Shown here: positions 26,763-34,887 of the stretch, one piece after another | Numbering within the stretch: the first letter of the stretch is position 1 | How the letters are laid out: each line of letters opens with the position of its first letter | Assembly (NCBI RefSeq): GCF_000427425.1 | Contig: NZ_KE386495.1 | Location: 1,105,072 to 1,169,071, forward strand | DNA length: 64,000 nt | From: Caldanaerobius polysaccharolyticus DSM 13641 | Lineage (GTDB): Bacteria; Bacillota; Thermoanaerobacteria; Thermoanaerobacterales; Caldanaerobiaceae | Direction: 5' to 3' | Made by a program: the position numbers and the translations under genes | Notes under the pieces: generated by a model | What the model was told of the DNA's origin: nothing | The model's database searches: none | The model's input: the letters and a program-made list of their open reading frames with translations, nothing else

Positions 26763-27686
26763 ATTCGTAAGAGATTGTTTTCTTTAGCCTTGTTGGTGTT
26801 TCTCCTGAGCGGTCTGGTATCCTGTACTACGGCTAAGAAAAAGCCTATTGTACCACAGAGGTACAAGCCGGAGCCCACCATATCTGTTTATATAGCCAAT
26901 GAAAACAGGGTAGAAAACATGAAGATTGAGGATTACATCCTGGGGGTTGTAGGAGGAGAGGTTAAAAATTACTGGCCGCAGCAGGTTTTAGAGGCCCAAG
27001 CTATTATAGCGCGGACGTTTACGTTAAAGAAGATGTCACAGGGTAAAACTTCCCACAATACTGATGCCAGTACAGATCCCAAGGAATTTCAGGCATACAA
27101 TCCTGCCAATATCAACGATAATATCAGAAAGGCTGTAAGAGCAACAAGGGGGGAGGTCATAACCTATAAGGGAAATTATATCAACGCGTATTTTCATTCT
27201 TATTCAGGTGGTAGGACTGCAACGGCGAAAGAAGGGTTGAATTTTACAAAGGAGCCAACACCTTACCTGACGGTGGTAAAAGACTACCCAGCAGCGGACA
27301 AAAGCGTGGTAAGCTGGAAAAATAGCTTTAGCAGGCAGGAGTTGATAAACGCATTGCAAACCTTGGGTTATAAAGTGAGCGAGATCAGTTCCTTTGAAAT
27401 AGCTAAAAAAGGACCTTCAGGAAGAGCGGAGCTTTTTAAGATAGGCAATGTGACAGTAAGTGGTCCCCAGCTGCGAATGGCGCTTAACCCGGATAAGTTT
27501 AGGTCAACTCTTATAACCGATATAAAACCTACAAGCGATGGTTTCGTCGTATCCGGCAAGGGATGGGGACATGGAGTAGGGATGTCGCAGTGGGGTGCCA
27601 ATACTATGGCGAAAAGAGGAGTATCTGCCGAAGATATAATAAAATATTACTTTAAAGGTATTGAGATAAAAAAGTTGTGGAAATAG
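26763..27686 (+). CDS. SpoIID/LytB-domain lipoprotein, possible AUU start
   Basis: A protein of about 307 aa with a lipoprotein signal (LLVFLLSGLVSC, lipobox L-V-S-C) and a SpoIID/LytB domain: MKIEDYILGVVGGEV, AQAIIARTFTLKK, YFHSYSGGRTATAKE and the C-terminal GKGWGHGVGMSQWGAN. SpoIID-family lytic transglycosylases cut denuded glycan strands during engulfment; a general wall role is also possible, so I do not assign spoIID itself. The ribosome site AGGAGG (26749-26754) best fits ATT at 26763; the in-frame GTG at 26754 lies in that site. A strong terminator follows. Confidence 0.82.
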   Translation: MRKRLFSLALLVFLLSGLVSCTTAKKKPIVPQRYKPEPTISVYIANENRVENMKIEDYILGVVGGEVKNYWPQQVLEAQAIIARTFTLKKMSQGKTSHNTDASTDPKEFQAYNPANINDNIRKAVRATRGEVITYKGNYINAYFHSYSGGRTATAKEGLNFTKEPTPYLTVVKDYPAADKSVVSWKNSFSRQELINALQTLGYKVSEISSFEIAKKGPSGRAELFKIGNVTVSGPQLRMALNPDKFRSTLITDIKPTSDGFVVSGKGWGHGVGMSQWGANTMAKRGVSAEDIIKYYFKGIEIKKLWK

Positions 27687-27710
27687 AACCATTATATGGT
27701 TCTATTTTTT
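27681..27710 (+). terminator. Rho-independent terminator
   Basis: AAATAGAACCA (27681-27691) and TGGTTCTATTT (27697-27707) form an 11-bp stem with a 5-nt loop and a T tract. Confidence 0.88.
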
Positions 27711-27718
27711 AATTGTTA

Positions 27719-27747
27719 TTTTATCGACTTTTTATTTGTGGTATAAT
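27719..27747 (+). promoter_or_regulatory. Extended -10 promoter for the steA-like operon
   Basis: TGGTATAAT (27739-27747) is a good extended -10; the -35 at 17-nt spacing (TTTTAT, 27719-27724) is poor. Confidence 0.48.
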
Positions 27748-27784
27748 TTAATTGATTATTAACTATGGAGGAAATAAAATTAAT

Positions 27785-28906
27785 ATGTATATAAAAGCAA
27801 AAGCCCAATTAGACAAAAAGACGAAAAATCTAGTCAAAAGGATAAGACCAGGGGAAATAGCTATAATAGACCATTGCGATTTGGATGAAGTGGCTGCAGA
27901 GTCTTTAGTGAATGCAAAAGTGAAGGCCGTTGTAAACGCCAGCAGGTTTATATCAGGCAAATACCCCAATCAAGGACCTCAGATACTGTTTAAAGCAGGG
28001 ATTTACATGTTGGACGACGTGGGCCCTGGTATATTTAATGCGGTAAAAAACGGAGATGAGATTGAAATTATTGACAATGAAGTGCACCGTAACGGCAACG
28101 TGATTGCCAAAGGGATGGTTCTTACAGGCGATGTGATAAGCTATATGCAACAGGAGGCCCAAAGGAATCTGGAAGAAGAACTGGACAAATTCATAGAGAA
28201 CACGCTGGAATACGCCAAAAAGGAAAAGTATTTTATAACCGAGAATTTACCCATGCCTGCCATCAAGACGCGCATACGAAACAGGCACGTGTTGGTAGTA
28301 GTAAGGGGAAAGGAATACAAAGAGGATTTGATGACAATAAGAGCGTATATTCAGGAAGTAAAACCCGTTTTAATTGGAGTAGATGGCGGAGCTGATGCAT
28401 TGCTGGAGTTTGGTTTTAAGCCTGACATCGTGGTGGGAGATATGGACAGTATAAGCGACAGAGGGCTATTGTCGGCTAGGGAAATAGTGGTCCACGCTTA
28501 TCCTGATGGCAGGGCACCGGGGCTTAAGAGGGTAAAGAGCCTGGGTTTAGAAGCTCATGTATTTGCGGCTCCAGGTACCAGCGAAGATATCGCCATGTTA
28601 CTGGCTTTTGAAAAGGGCGCAGATTTAATAGTGGCGGTGGGAAGCCATTCCAGCATGATTGATTTTTTAGAAAAAGGCAGAAAGGGTATGGCCAGTACTT
28701 TTTTGGTAAGATTGAAAATAGGCTCGAAACTGGTGGACGCCAAAGGTGTTAACAAATTATACAGGGGCAATTTAAAATTGAGTTATATAATAGGGCTTTT
28801 ACTTTCGGCTTTATTCCCCATAGTTATAGTGAGTATGGTATCTGCGCCTATGAAGCAGCTGCTGAGAATTATAGCTTTGAGAGTTAAATTGATTTTTGGC
28901 CTTTAG
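27785..28906 (+). CDS. steA: SteA-like putative cytokinetic ring protein
   Basis: A 373-aa protein with an N-terminal domain (PGEIAIIDHCDLDEVAAESLV), a thiamin-pyrophosphokinase-like middle (VLIGVDGGADALLEFGFKPDIVVGDMDS) and a C-terminal transmembrane helix (ISYIIGLLLSALFPIVIVSMV). This is the SteA architecture; in Corynebacterium SteA acts with SteB at the division septum. The catalytic role of the TPK fold is probably lost. ATG 27785 is used; GGAGG lies 13 nt upstream and would suit ATT at 27779 better. A SteB/MctB-like gene follows. Confidence 0.8.
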   Translation: MYIKAKAQLDKKTKNLVKRIRPGEIAIIDHCDLDEVAAESLVNAKVKAVVNASRFISGKYPNQGPQILFKAGIYMLDDVGPGIFNAVKNGDEIEIIDNEVHRNGNVIAKGMVLTGDVISYMQQEAQRNLEEELDKFIENTLEYAKKEKYFITENLPMPAIKTRIRNRHVLVVVRGKEYKEDLMTIRAYIQEVKPVLIGVDGGADALLEFGFKPDIVVGDMDSISDRGLLSAREIVVHAYPDGRAPGLKRVKSLGLEAHVFAAPGTSEDIAMLLAFEKGADLIVAVGSHSSMIDFLEKGRKGMASTFLVRLKIGSKLVDAKGVNKLYRGNLKLSYIIGLLLSALFPIVIVSMVSAPMKQLLRIIALRVKLIFGL

Positions 28907-28916
28907 GAGGGTTTAA

Positions 28917-29810
28917 ATGTTTATAAACTTGAAGTATTACGTCATAACCATTGCGGCAATTTTTATAGCTCTTGGCATCGGGATTTATATCGGATTTATG
29001 CTAGACGGACAGGATATATTTGTACATCAGCAGGATTCCCTGATCAACGAGCTAGAGAAGAGATTTAACCAATTTTCTGTTGAAAACAATAATCTCAAAA
29101 ACCAGATAAAAGACCTCAATGCCCGTTTAAAAAACGACGATTTGTATATAAACACCGTGTACCCAAGCCTGATCGATGGGAAGTTAAAAGATTTGAATGT
29201 GGCTATAATTGAAACCAATAGCGACTATATATACAGCGGCGTAAAAAATGTCATAAAAAGCGCCGGCGGAAACGTGATCAGTGAAGTAGACGTATATCCT
29301 TATGTGCTTTTAAACGATGACGTAAAAAAACAACAAATCGTCAATTACGCGGCCGTTAAAGGGGAGAATATATCCCAAGATAAAGTGGTGCAATACGTAT
29401 TAGAGAAAATCAGCCAGGCCCTTACCAAAAAGCCTGATATAAACGCGATGAGTTTTTTAAAAAATGAAGGCGTAATAGATTTTTCGGGGAACTTTGATGT
29501 TCCTCCTGATTACGTGATAATTTGCGGCGGCAGTTTGCAGAAAACTAATTATCCAGATATAATAGATATCCCTCTGATCAAGTTGTTGAGACAACAAAAT
29601 GTACCCATCGTCGGTGTAGAGAGGTCAGATGTGGCATTTTCCTATATAGACTATTACAAAAAAGTAAGGCTTTCTACAGTGGACAGCGTGGATTTGGTCT
29701 ACGGCAAGACGGCTTTGGTTTTTGCTATAAAAGGAGAACCGGGTAATTACGGCATAAAAAAATCAGCGACTTCAGGGTTGTTGCCTGATATACCGACAAC
29801 GGCAAAGTAG
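28917..29810 (+). CDS. MctB/SteB-like single-pass membrane protein
   Basis: A 297-aa protein with one N-terminal transmembrane helix (YYVITIAAIFIALGIGIYIGF) followed by a coiled coil (about 38-75) and an extracytoplasmic domain. The pattern 'FINLKYYVITIAAIF-LALGIGI' with coiled coil is typical of the MctB (copper transport outer-membrane) family, PF11382, which includes SteB. Being adjacent to a SteA-like gene, a division-septum role is more plausible here than copper transport. Function is inferred from context. Confidence 0.75.
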   Translation: MFINLKYYVITIAAIFIALGIGIYIGFMLDGQDIFVHQQDSLINELEKRFNQFSVENNNLKNQIKDLNARLKNDDLYINTVYPSLIDGKLKDLNVAIIETNSDYIYSGVKNVIKSAGGNVISEVDVYPYVLLNDDVKKQQIVNYAAVKGENISQDKVVQYVLEKISQALTKKPDINAMSFLKNEGVIDFSGNFDVPPDYVIICGGSLQKTNYPDIIDIPLIKLLRQQNVPIVGVERSDVAFSYIDYYKKVRLSTVDSVDLVYGKTALVFAIKGEPGNYGIKKSATSGLLPDIPTTAK

Positions 29811-29818
29811 GTGAGAAA

Positions 29819-30493
29819 GTGGATGTAAGTGTTTTAATACCTGCTTACAATGAAGAAAAGCGCATAGCGGATACTATTAAGGGCGTAAAAAGCGCGATTG
29901 ATTGCGAGTTAATAGTGATAAACGACGGATCTTCGGATGGTACTTCTGATGTCGCCAAAAACGAAGGCGTAAAGGTAGTAGATATGGTGTATAATAGGGG
30001 CAAAGGTAAAGCTTTAGAGGAAGGGATAAAGCACGCCAGAGGCGATGTCATAGTATTGCTTGACGCAGATCTAAGGGCGAGTGCCGCGGAGGTTATAAAA
30101 CTTATTGAGCCCATCGCAAAGGGAGAAGCAGATGTGGTCATTGCCCGATTCCCTGCTAGCACTAAAAGAGGAGGATTTGGGCTGGTAAAGGCATTATCCA
30201 GGTATGGGGTAAGGATTCTAACAGGTCAATACGTACACAGCGTGTTATCAGGTCAGAGGGCTTTTAAAAGGGATGTGATAAAGGATATATTGCCGTTTTC
30301 CCCTGGATTTGGTATAGAGGTCGGCATGACCATAGATGTTCTTCGCAGAGGATATCGGATAAAAGAGGTGGAAGTTAATATGTTCCACAATGAAACTTCA
30401 AGGGATTTAAAAGGCTTTTTGCACAGAGGAAGGCAGTTTAAAGATATACTCATAACGCTGCTTAAAAAGGCGAAAGGGTCGTGGCGCAAATGA
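29819..30493 (+). CDS. Glycosyltransferase family 2
   Basis: A 224-aa GT-A glycosyltransferase: N-terminal VSVLIPAYNEEKRIADTI, NDGSSDGTSD near 38-47 and the metal-binding DADLRAS near 83-89 (DxD). No membrane helices, so it probably transfers a sugar from a nucleotide donor to a lipid carrier at the cytosolic face, as in DPM1/DolP-type enzymes. It overlaps the next gene by 13 nt; together they suggest a two-step lipid-linked sugar pathway. Confidence 0.85.
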   Translation: MDVSVLIPAYNEEKRIADTIKGVKSAIDCELIVINDGSSDGTSDVAKNEGVKVVDMVYNRGKGKALEEGIKHARGDVIVLLDADLRASAAEVIKLIEPIAKGEADVVIARFPASTKRGGFGLVKALSRYGVRILTGQYVHSVLSGQRAFKRDVIKDILPFSPGFGIEVGMTIDVLRRGYRIKEVEVNMFHNETSRDLKGFLHRGRQFKDILITLLKKAKGSWRK

Positions 30494-31290
30494 TTTTTTT
30501 TGTTGTGTTGGCGGCAAGTATGCTGATGTCCTATTTTTTTGTGCCTTTGGTAGAGAAAATGCTGGTGGAGCTGAAGTGTACCTGCCCTAATTACAAAGGC
30601 GTAAATATACCTACAGCTATGGGGATTGCGGCAATTCCTGTGATCGTATTGTTACAAGCCATTTTGTACCTTTTTTTAAAAGATGTTAGGATTATAGCTA
30701 TAACGTTAAGCGCTGTTTTTATGGCATTGGTAGGTCTGCTGGATGACTTGGTGGGACAAAAAGATGTAAAAGGTTTTAAAGGGCACATCAGGGAGCTTTT
30801 GGGCGGCCGTCTGACAACAGGTGGGTTAAAAGCTATAGTAGGGTTTTTTACAGCGTTTTTTGTATCTGCGATTTTCTCCAGTACATATACAGACATTCTG
30901 CTGAACACAGTGCTTATATCGTTGTTTACCAATACCCTGAACTTATTGGATTTGAGGCCGGGAAGAGCCATCAAGTTTTTTGCGCTGGTATTTATAATAG
31001 AGAGCGTGTTTGCGTATAGGTACGCAGGGTTGCTGCTTCCTATTGTAGGTTTTATCTTGGTTTATTTTCCGTTAGATATAAAAGCCCGTGGGATGCTGGG
31101 AGATACAGGATCCAATTTGCTGGGGGCGGCATTGGGTGCGTTTACGGCGGTTTCTTTAAATTTCAATATAAGATTGGGGATTACGCTGTTACTGATTTTA
31201 ATTCACGTGATAGCAGAAAAGTATTCTATAACCAGGTTAATCGAAAAAAGTCGTGTGTTAAAATTTTTTGATGAACTGGGCCGGCGATAG
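30481..31290 (+). CDS. Glycosyltransferase family 4 (MraY/WecA-like phosphoglycosyl transferase)
   Basis: A 269-aa polytopic membrane protein (about eight helices) with the family's LLDDLVG motif, NTLNLLDLRPGRA (replacing the usual NxxNLxDGLDGLA) and ARGMLGDTGSN. These enzymes move a sugar-1-phosphate from a UDP-sugar to undecaprenyl phosphate. It is shorter than MraY (about 320 aa) and belongs to a divergent group seen next to steA/steB genes. The altered DGLDG motif makes the substrate uncertain. Confidence 0.78.
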   Translation: MAQMIFFVVLAASMLMSYFFVPLVEKMLVELKCTCPNYKGVNIPTAMGIAAIPVIVLLQAILYLFLKDVRIIAITLSAVFMALVGLLDDLVGQKDVKGFKGHIRELLGGRLTTGGLKAIVGFFTAFFVSAIFSSTYTDILLNTVLISLFTNTLNLLDLRPGRAIKFFALVFIIESVFAYRYAGLLLPIVGFILVYFPLDIKARGMLGDTGSNLLGAALGAFTAVSLNFNIRLGITLLLILIHVIAEKYSITRLIEKSRVLKFFDELGRR

Positions 31291-31295
31291 GTCTA

Positions 31296-31348
31296 TTTAG
31301 ATCCCCCTTAGCTGTAAAATAATATAGGAATCTTTAAGGGGGCTTAAA
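31296..31348 (+). promoter_or_regulatory. RBS-sequestering hairpin before the L,D-transpeptidase gene
   Basis: CCCCCTTA (31303-31310) pairs with TAAGGGGG (31335-31342), which is the ribosome site of the gene starting at 31350; TTTA (31296-31299) and TAAA (31345-31348) extend the stem. A weak promoter (TTTAGA 31296-31301, 16 nt, AATAAT 31318-31323) would again put the 5' arm in the promoter spacer. An 8-bp stem is not significant alone; its position is. Confidence 0.35.
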
Positions 31349-31349
31349 G

Positions 31350-32051
31350 ATGAAGGCGTTTAGTAAATGGGCGATTCCACTGGTGCTTTTAATTGCCATC
31401 GCTTTTTATGCTACAGGCTTTATCTCTATTTTTAATAACCGTGCAAAGGTAGAGTCTTCTAAAGACAATAGCTATATGATACTCATAGATATAGATGAAT
31501 TCACCCTTTATCTGATAGACGCCCGATCTAACAGAATTGTAAAGAGTTATCCCATTGCCGTAGGAAAGCCAGAAACCCCTTCTCCTGTGGGCTCGTTTAA
31601 AATAGTGCACAAAGATAGCTGGGGAGGAGGGTTTGGAACACGCTGGATGGGATTAAATGTGCCTTTCGGGCAATACGGGATACACGGGACAAATAAGCCT
31701 GGTTCAATAGGTTGGGCTGCATCCCATGGCTGTTTCAGGATGAGGAATGCCGATGTAGAAGATCTTTACTCTCGCGTGGATTTGGGCACGGTAGTGGTTA
31801 TAGTCGGTGGTCCCTATGGTCCCCTAGGGCACGGTTATAAGGAATTTGGACCCGGCGATAGGAATTCGGCAATAATGCAAGTGCAGATAAGGCTTAAGCG
31901 ATTAGGGTATTATAAAGGGCCCATTGATGGAATATACGAAGATGATTTGAAAGAGGCTTTATTGAGATTTAAAAAGGATAAGAAAATACCCTATAACCAC
32001 TTTATTGATGAGGATACATATAAGGCTTTAAATATAATCCCGTACGAATGA
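31350..32051 (+). CDS. L,D-transpeptidase with peptidoglycan-binding domain
   Basis: A 233-aa secreted or membrane-anchored wall enzyme: N-terminal transmembrane helix (about 7-28), YkuD domain (about 42-150) with the catalytic HGTN...SHGCFRM signature (catalytic Cys in SHGCFRM), and a PG_binding_1 repeat (NSAIMQVQIRLKRLGYYKGPIDG) at about 170-230. It makes 3-3 cross-links or a related modification in peptidoglycan and may act on the spore cortex or vegetative wall. AAGGGGG lies 7 nt before ATG 31350 but is predicted to be paired. Confidence 0.92.
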   Translation: MKAFSKWAIPLVLLIAIAFYATGFISIFNNRAKVESSKDNSYMILIDIDEFTLYLIDARSNRIVKSYPIAVGKPETPSPVGSFKIVHKDSWGGGFGTRWMGLNVPFGQYGIHGTNKPGSIGWAASHGCFRMRNADVEDLYSRVDLGTVVVIVGGPYGPLGHGYKEFGPGDRNSAIMQVQIRLKRLGYYKGPIDGIYEDDLKEALLRFKKDKKIPYNHFIDEDTYKALNIIPYE

Positions 32052-32060
32052 GGTGGGTGG

Positions 32061-33143
32061 ATGATTAGCATAAAGTTAGGAAGGATTTTGAAAATAAATA
32101 GGGTGGATGAAACTCTATCTATATTGACGGTGGATGTAGGTGGAAGTGAGTGCAAAGCGGTTAATTACAGCAAGCTAACAGGGGATGTTATGCCTGGAGA
32201 TACGGTGATCTTAAATACCACGGCTGTAGAGTTAGGGCTGGGATCAGGTGGGTACCATTTTGTCATGGGTAATTGTAGCAGTCCCGAGAGAGATGCGGAG
32301 GGCAAAGGTCATATCATGAAGGTCCGGTATACGCCTGTGCAGGTGAAGGTGATGGCCGTGGAAGAACAGCAAAGTGAGTATCACGACGTGTTTAATAGGG
32401 TTGTTAATCTTAAGGGGATGCCTGTGATAATAGGAGAACTCCATAGCATGGTCGCTCCATCGTGTGTCGCTTTAAAGTACATAAATGAGCAGGTTAGAAT
32501 CGCATATATAATGACCGATGGAGCTGCTCTACCTTTGAACTTCAGTAATGCGGTGAGAAGATTAAAGAGTGACGGCATGCTAACCGCCACTATAACAGTG
32601 GGAAATGCTTTCGGGGGGGATTACGAAGCGATAAATATATACACAGGGCTTATAACAGCGTATGCTGTCTCTCGATCCGACATTGCTTTGGTGGCTATGG
32701 GGCCTGGTATAGCCGGAACCGGCACAAAATTTGGCTTTTCGGGTATAGAGCAAGGGCATATAATAGATGCAGTGAACACCTTGGGTGGGATACCTTATTT
32801 GATACCACGCATTCAGTTTAAAGATCCGCGTTCACGGCATAGAGGGATAAGCCATCACACCATAACCGTTTTGCGGGATGTGGCGAAGACCCGCTGCAAA
32901 GTGGTTATACCGGAGATGGAAAAGAGCAAGATGGATTACGTACTTTGGCAGATTAAAGAAAACCACATAGATAGCAAGCACGATATAATTATTCAGGATG
33001 GGTCTTTTCTAAAAGAGGCCAACAACCGCTATCGCTATACGTTTGCCACCATGGGAAGGGGGTACGAGGAAGAGCCTGACTTTTTTAATGCTTGTGCGGC
33101 TGTGGCGCTGGAAGCTGTAAAAAACATAAAGGAGGGTAAATAG
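32061..33143 (+). CDS. DUF3866 family protein
   Basis: A 360-aa soluble protein of the DUF3866 family, recognisable by ILTVDVGGSECKAVNYS, IVLNTTAVELGLGSGGYHFV-like N-terminus, and the central GPGIAGTGTKFGFSGIEQGHI. It has no known activity. It is found next to nudF and spoIIM in many Clostridia, as here (9 nt after the transpeptidase and 0 nt before nudF). I cannot infer more. Confidence 0.85.
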   Translation: MISIKLGRILKINRVDETLSILTVDVGGSECKAVNYSKLTGDVMPGDTVILNTTAVELGLGSGGYHFVMGNCSSPERDAEGKGHIMKVRYTPVQVKVMAVEEQQSEYHDVFNRVVNLKGMPVIIGELHSMVAPSCVALKYINEQVRIAYIMTDGAALPLNFSNAVRRLKSDGMLTATITVGNAFGGDYEAINIYTGLITAYAVSRSDIALVAMGPGIAGTGTKFGFSGIEQGHIIDAVNTLGGIPYLIPRIQFKDPRSRHRGISHHTITVLRDVAKTRCKVVIPEMEKSKMDYVLWQIKENHIDSKHDIIIQDGSFLKEANNRYRYTFATMGRGYEEEPDFFNACAAVALEAVKNIKEGK

Positions 33144-33671
33144 GTGTTTGAAGAAGTTACTATTAACTCAAAGTATATATACAAGGGGACAATATTGAAC
33201 CTTAGGGTAGACGAGGTCCAGCTGGAGAACGGCAGGACTTCCTCGCGGGAGATTATCGAGCACAAAGGAGCTGTAGCCATTGTGGCAGTAGACGGAGAGG
33301 ATCTTATTATGGTGAGACAGTACAGAAAAGCCGTTGAAGGTGAATTGCTGGAAATACCTGCAGGCAAGTTGGAAGATGAAGATCCTCTAGAATGCGCTAA
33401 AAGAGAATTAAAAGAGGAGACCGGTTATAGCGCTGATAGGTGGCAGTACGTGTGTGATTTTTATTCGACGCCAGGGTTTTCCAATGAAAGGATGTTTTTG
33501 TATTATGCCACGGATTTAAAAAAAGGTGAGATGAATCCCGACGACGACGAATTAATAAAGGTGGAACGGGTGAAATTGCAGGAGGCGCTTGAGATGCTTA
33601 AAAGAGGACAGTTTAAAGACGCAAAAACGATAATAGGTGTGGACTATGCCATTAGAGTGGCCGGAATATAA
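33144..33671 (+). CDS. nudF: ADP-ribose pyrophosphatase (Nudix)
   Basis: A 175-aa Nudix hydrolase with the full Nudix box GKLEDEDPLECAKRELKEETGY split around residues 74-95 (G-x5-E-x7-REL-x-EE-x-GY) and the N-terminal YKGTILNLRVDEVQLENG pattern of ADP-ribose pyrophosphatases. It cleaves ADP-ribose to AMP and ribose-5-phosphate. GTG 33144 follows GGAGGG directly after the previous stop. It overlaps the next gene by 26 nt. Confidence 0.93.
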   Translation: MFEEVTINSKYIYKGTILNLRVDEVQLENGRTSSREIIEHKGAVAIVAVDGEDLIMVRQYRKAVEGELLEIPAGKLEDEDPLECAKRELKEETGYSADRWQYVCDFYSTPGFSNERMFLYYATDLKKGEMNPDDDELIKVERVKLQEALEMLKRGQFKDAKTIIGVDYAIRVAGI

Positions 33672-34839
33672 TATCAGCGGTTACTCTGCCGATCTCCATG
33701 TGCACATAGGGAGTAGCAACGGAAAGGCCGTAAAGGTAACCGGTTCTCCCAGTCTTACGTTTAAAAATATAATAAAAGAGTGTCAAGAGAGGAAAGGCGT
33801 AGATATAGTAGGCATAGTGGATTGCCTTGCGCCTCCGGTCTTGAGTGAAATAAGCGAGTTGATACAGAAAGAGTATATCCTTGAGCTTCCCGGCGGAGGC
33901 TTGCAGTGGGATGGCATAACGATAATTCCGGGATGTGAGTTAGAAGTGGCAGCAGGCGAGGGAGTGGCTCACTGCTTATGCTTTTTTCCCGATCTGGACC
34001 GTATAATGTCCTTTGCATCGCGTATAGGCAAGTATATCAAAAACTTGAACATAAGTACCCCCAGATGCCATATGCCTTTAGCAGATCTTGTAAAGGCGAC
34101 CTTAGATGGGGGAGGCATTTTTGTCCCTGCCCATGTCTTTACGCCTTTTAAAAGCTTTTACGGCAGCTGTACCCATTCTTTAAAGAAGATATTAGCAAAG
34201 TACTTTGACGAGATTTACGCTGTGGAGCTGGGGCTAAGCGCGGATGCCGATATGGCCGATATGATAAAAGAGCTGAACACTAAGGCCTTTTTGAGCAATT
34301 CAGACGCCCATTCCTTGAACAAAATTGGCAGGGAGTTTAATGTGTTAAAAATGAATAAGCCGGATTTTAGCGAACTGGTCATGGCATTGCAAAACCGCAA
34401 TGGAAGATGTGTATTAGGCAATTTTGGCCTTAATCCTAAATTAGGAAAATACCACAGGACTTATTGTATGGATTGCCATAGCGTTGTGGAGGGCATGCCG
34501 CCTAAATATCAGTGTGACAAGTGCGGCAGCAGCCACGTGGTGATAGGCGTTTTTGACCGATTGATGGCTATTAGGGATCAGGATGTAGTTCACCCGCTTT
34601 CTCGTCCTCCTTATATTTATAATGTTCCCTTAGAATTTATTCCCGGCATTGGCAAGGTAACGCAGGAAAAGTTGCTGAGGCATTTTCGCAGCGAATTGTA
34701 TATTTTATACATGGCGACTTTTGAAGAGTTAAAGGGAGTCGCTGGGAGTAAAGCAGCAGAAAATATAATAAAGGTTAGAAACGGACTGTCAACTGTAAAA
34801 GCTGGGGGTGGAGGTATTTATGGTCATATAAGCGTATAA
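33646..34839 (+). CDS. PHP-domain endonuclease Q-like protein
   Basis: A 397-aa protein with a PHP metal-dependent phosphoesterase domain (SADLHVHIG, IVDCLAPP, IPGCELEVAAGEGVAHCLCFF, PAHVFTPFKSFYG, SNSDAHSL), a zinc ribbon (CMDCHSV...CDKCGSSH at about 285-310) and a C-terminal helix-hairpin-helix region (EFIPGIGKVTQEKLL). This combination is that of EndoQ, which nicks DNA 5' of deaminated bases and abasic sites. ATG 33646 is used. Fits a repair-rich genome living at high temperature, which is inference. Confidence 0.85.
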   Translation: MPLEWPEYNISGYSADLHVHIGSSNGKAVKVTGSPSLTFKNIIKECQERKGVDIVGIVDCLAPPVLSEISELIQKEYILELPGGGLQWDGITIIPGCELEVAAGEGVAHCLCFFPDLDRIMSFASRIGKYIKNLNISTPRCHMPLADLVKATLDGGGIFVPAHVFTPFKSFYGSCTHSLKKILAKYFDEIYAVELGLSADADMADMIKELNTKAFLSNSDAHSLNKIGREFNVLKMNKPDFSELVMALQNRNGRCVLGNFGLNPKLGKYHRTYCMDCHSVVEGMPPKYQCDKCGSSHVVIGVFDRLMAIRDQDVVHPLSRPPYIYNVPLEFIPGIGKVTQEKLLRHFRSELYILYMATFEELKGVAGSKAAENIIKVRNGLSTVKAGGGGIYGHISV

Positions 34840-34852
34840 GCCGGCATATATT
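34824..34852 (+). promoter_or_regulatory. Sigma-E promoter of spoIIM
   Basis: TCATATA (34824-34830), 14-nt spacer and CATATATT (34845-34852) match the sigma-E consensus at 6/7 and 7/8 positions. spoIIM is sigma-E controlled in B. subtilis. A short hairpin (AATATAG/CTATATT, 34853-34870) follows at the predicted start of transcription. Confidence 0.6.
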
Positions 34853-34887
34853 AATATAGAGCCCTATATTCCGGGAGGATGAGAGGA

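Noticed and set aside
27752-27784. TTG 27752 as the start of the steA-like gene
   Set aside because: It lies upstream of the only good ribosome site and only a few bases after the -10 element.
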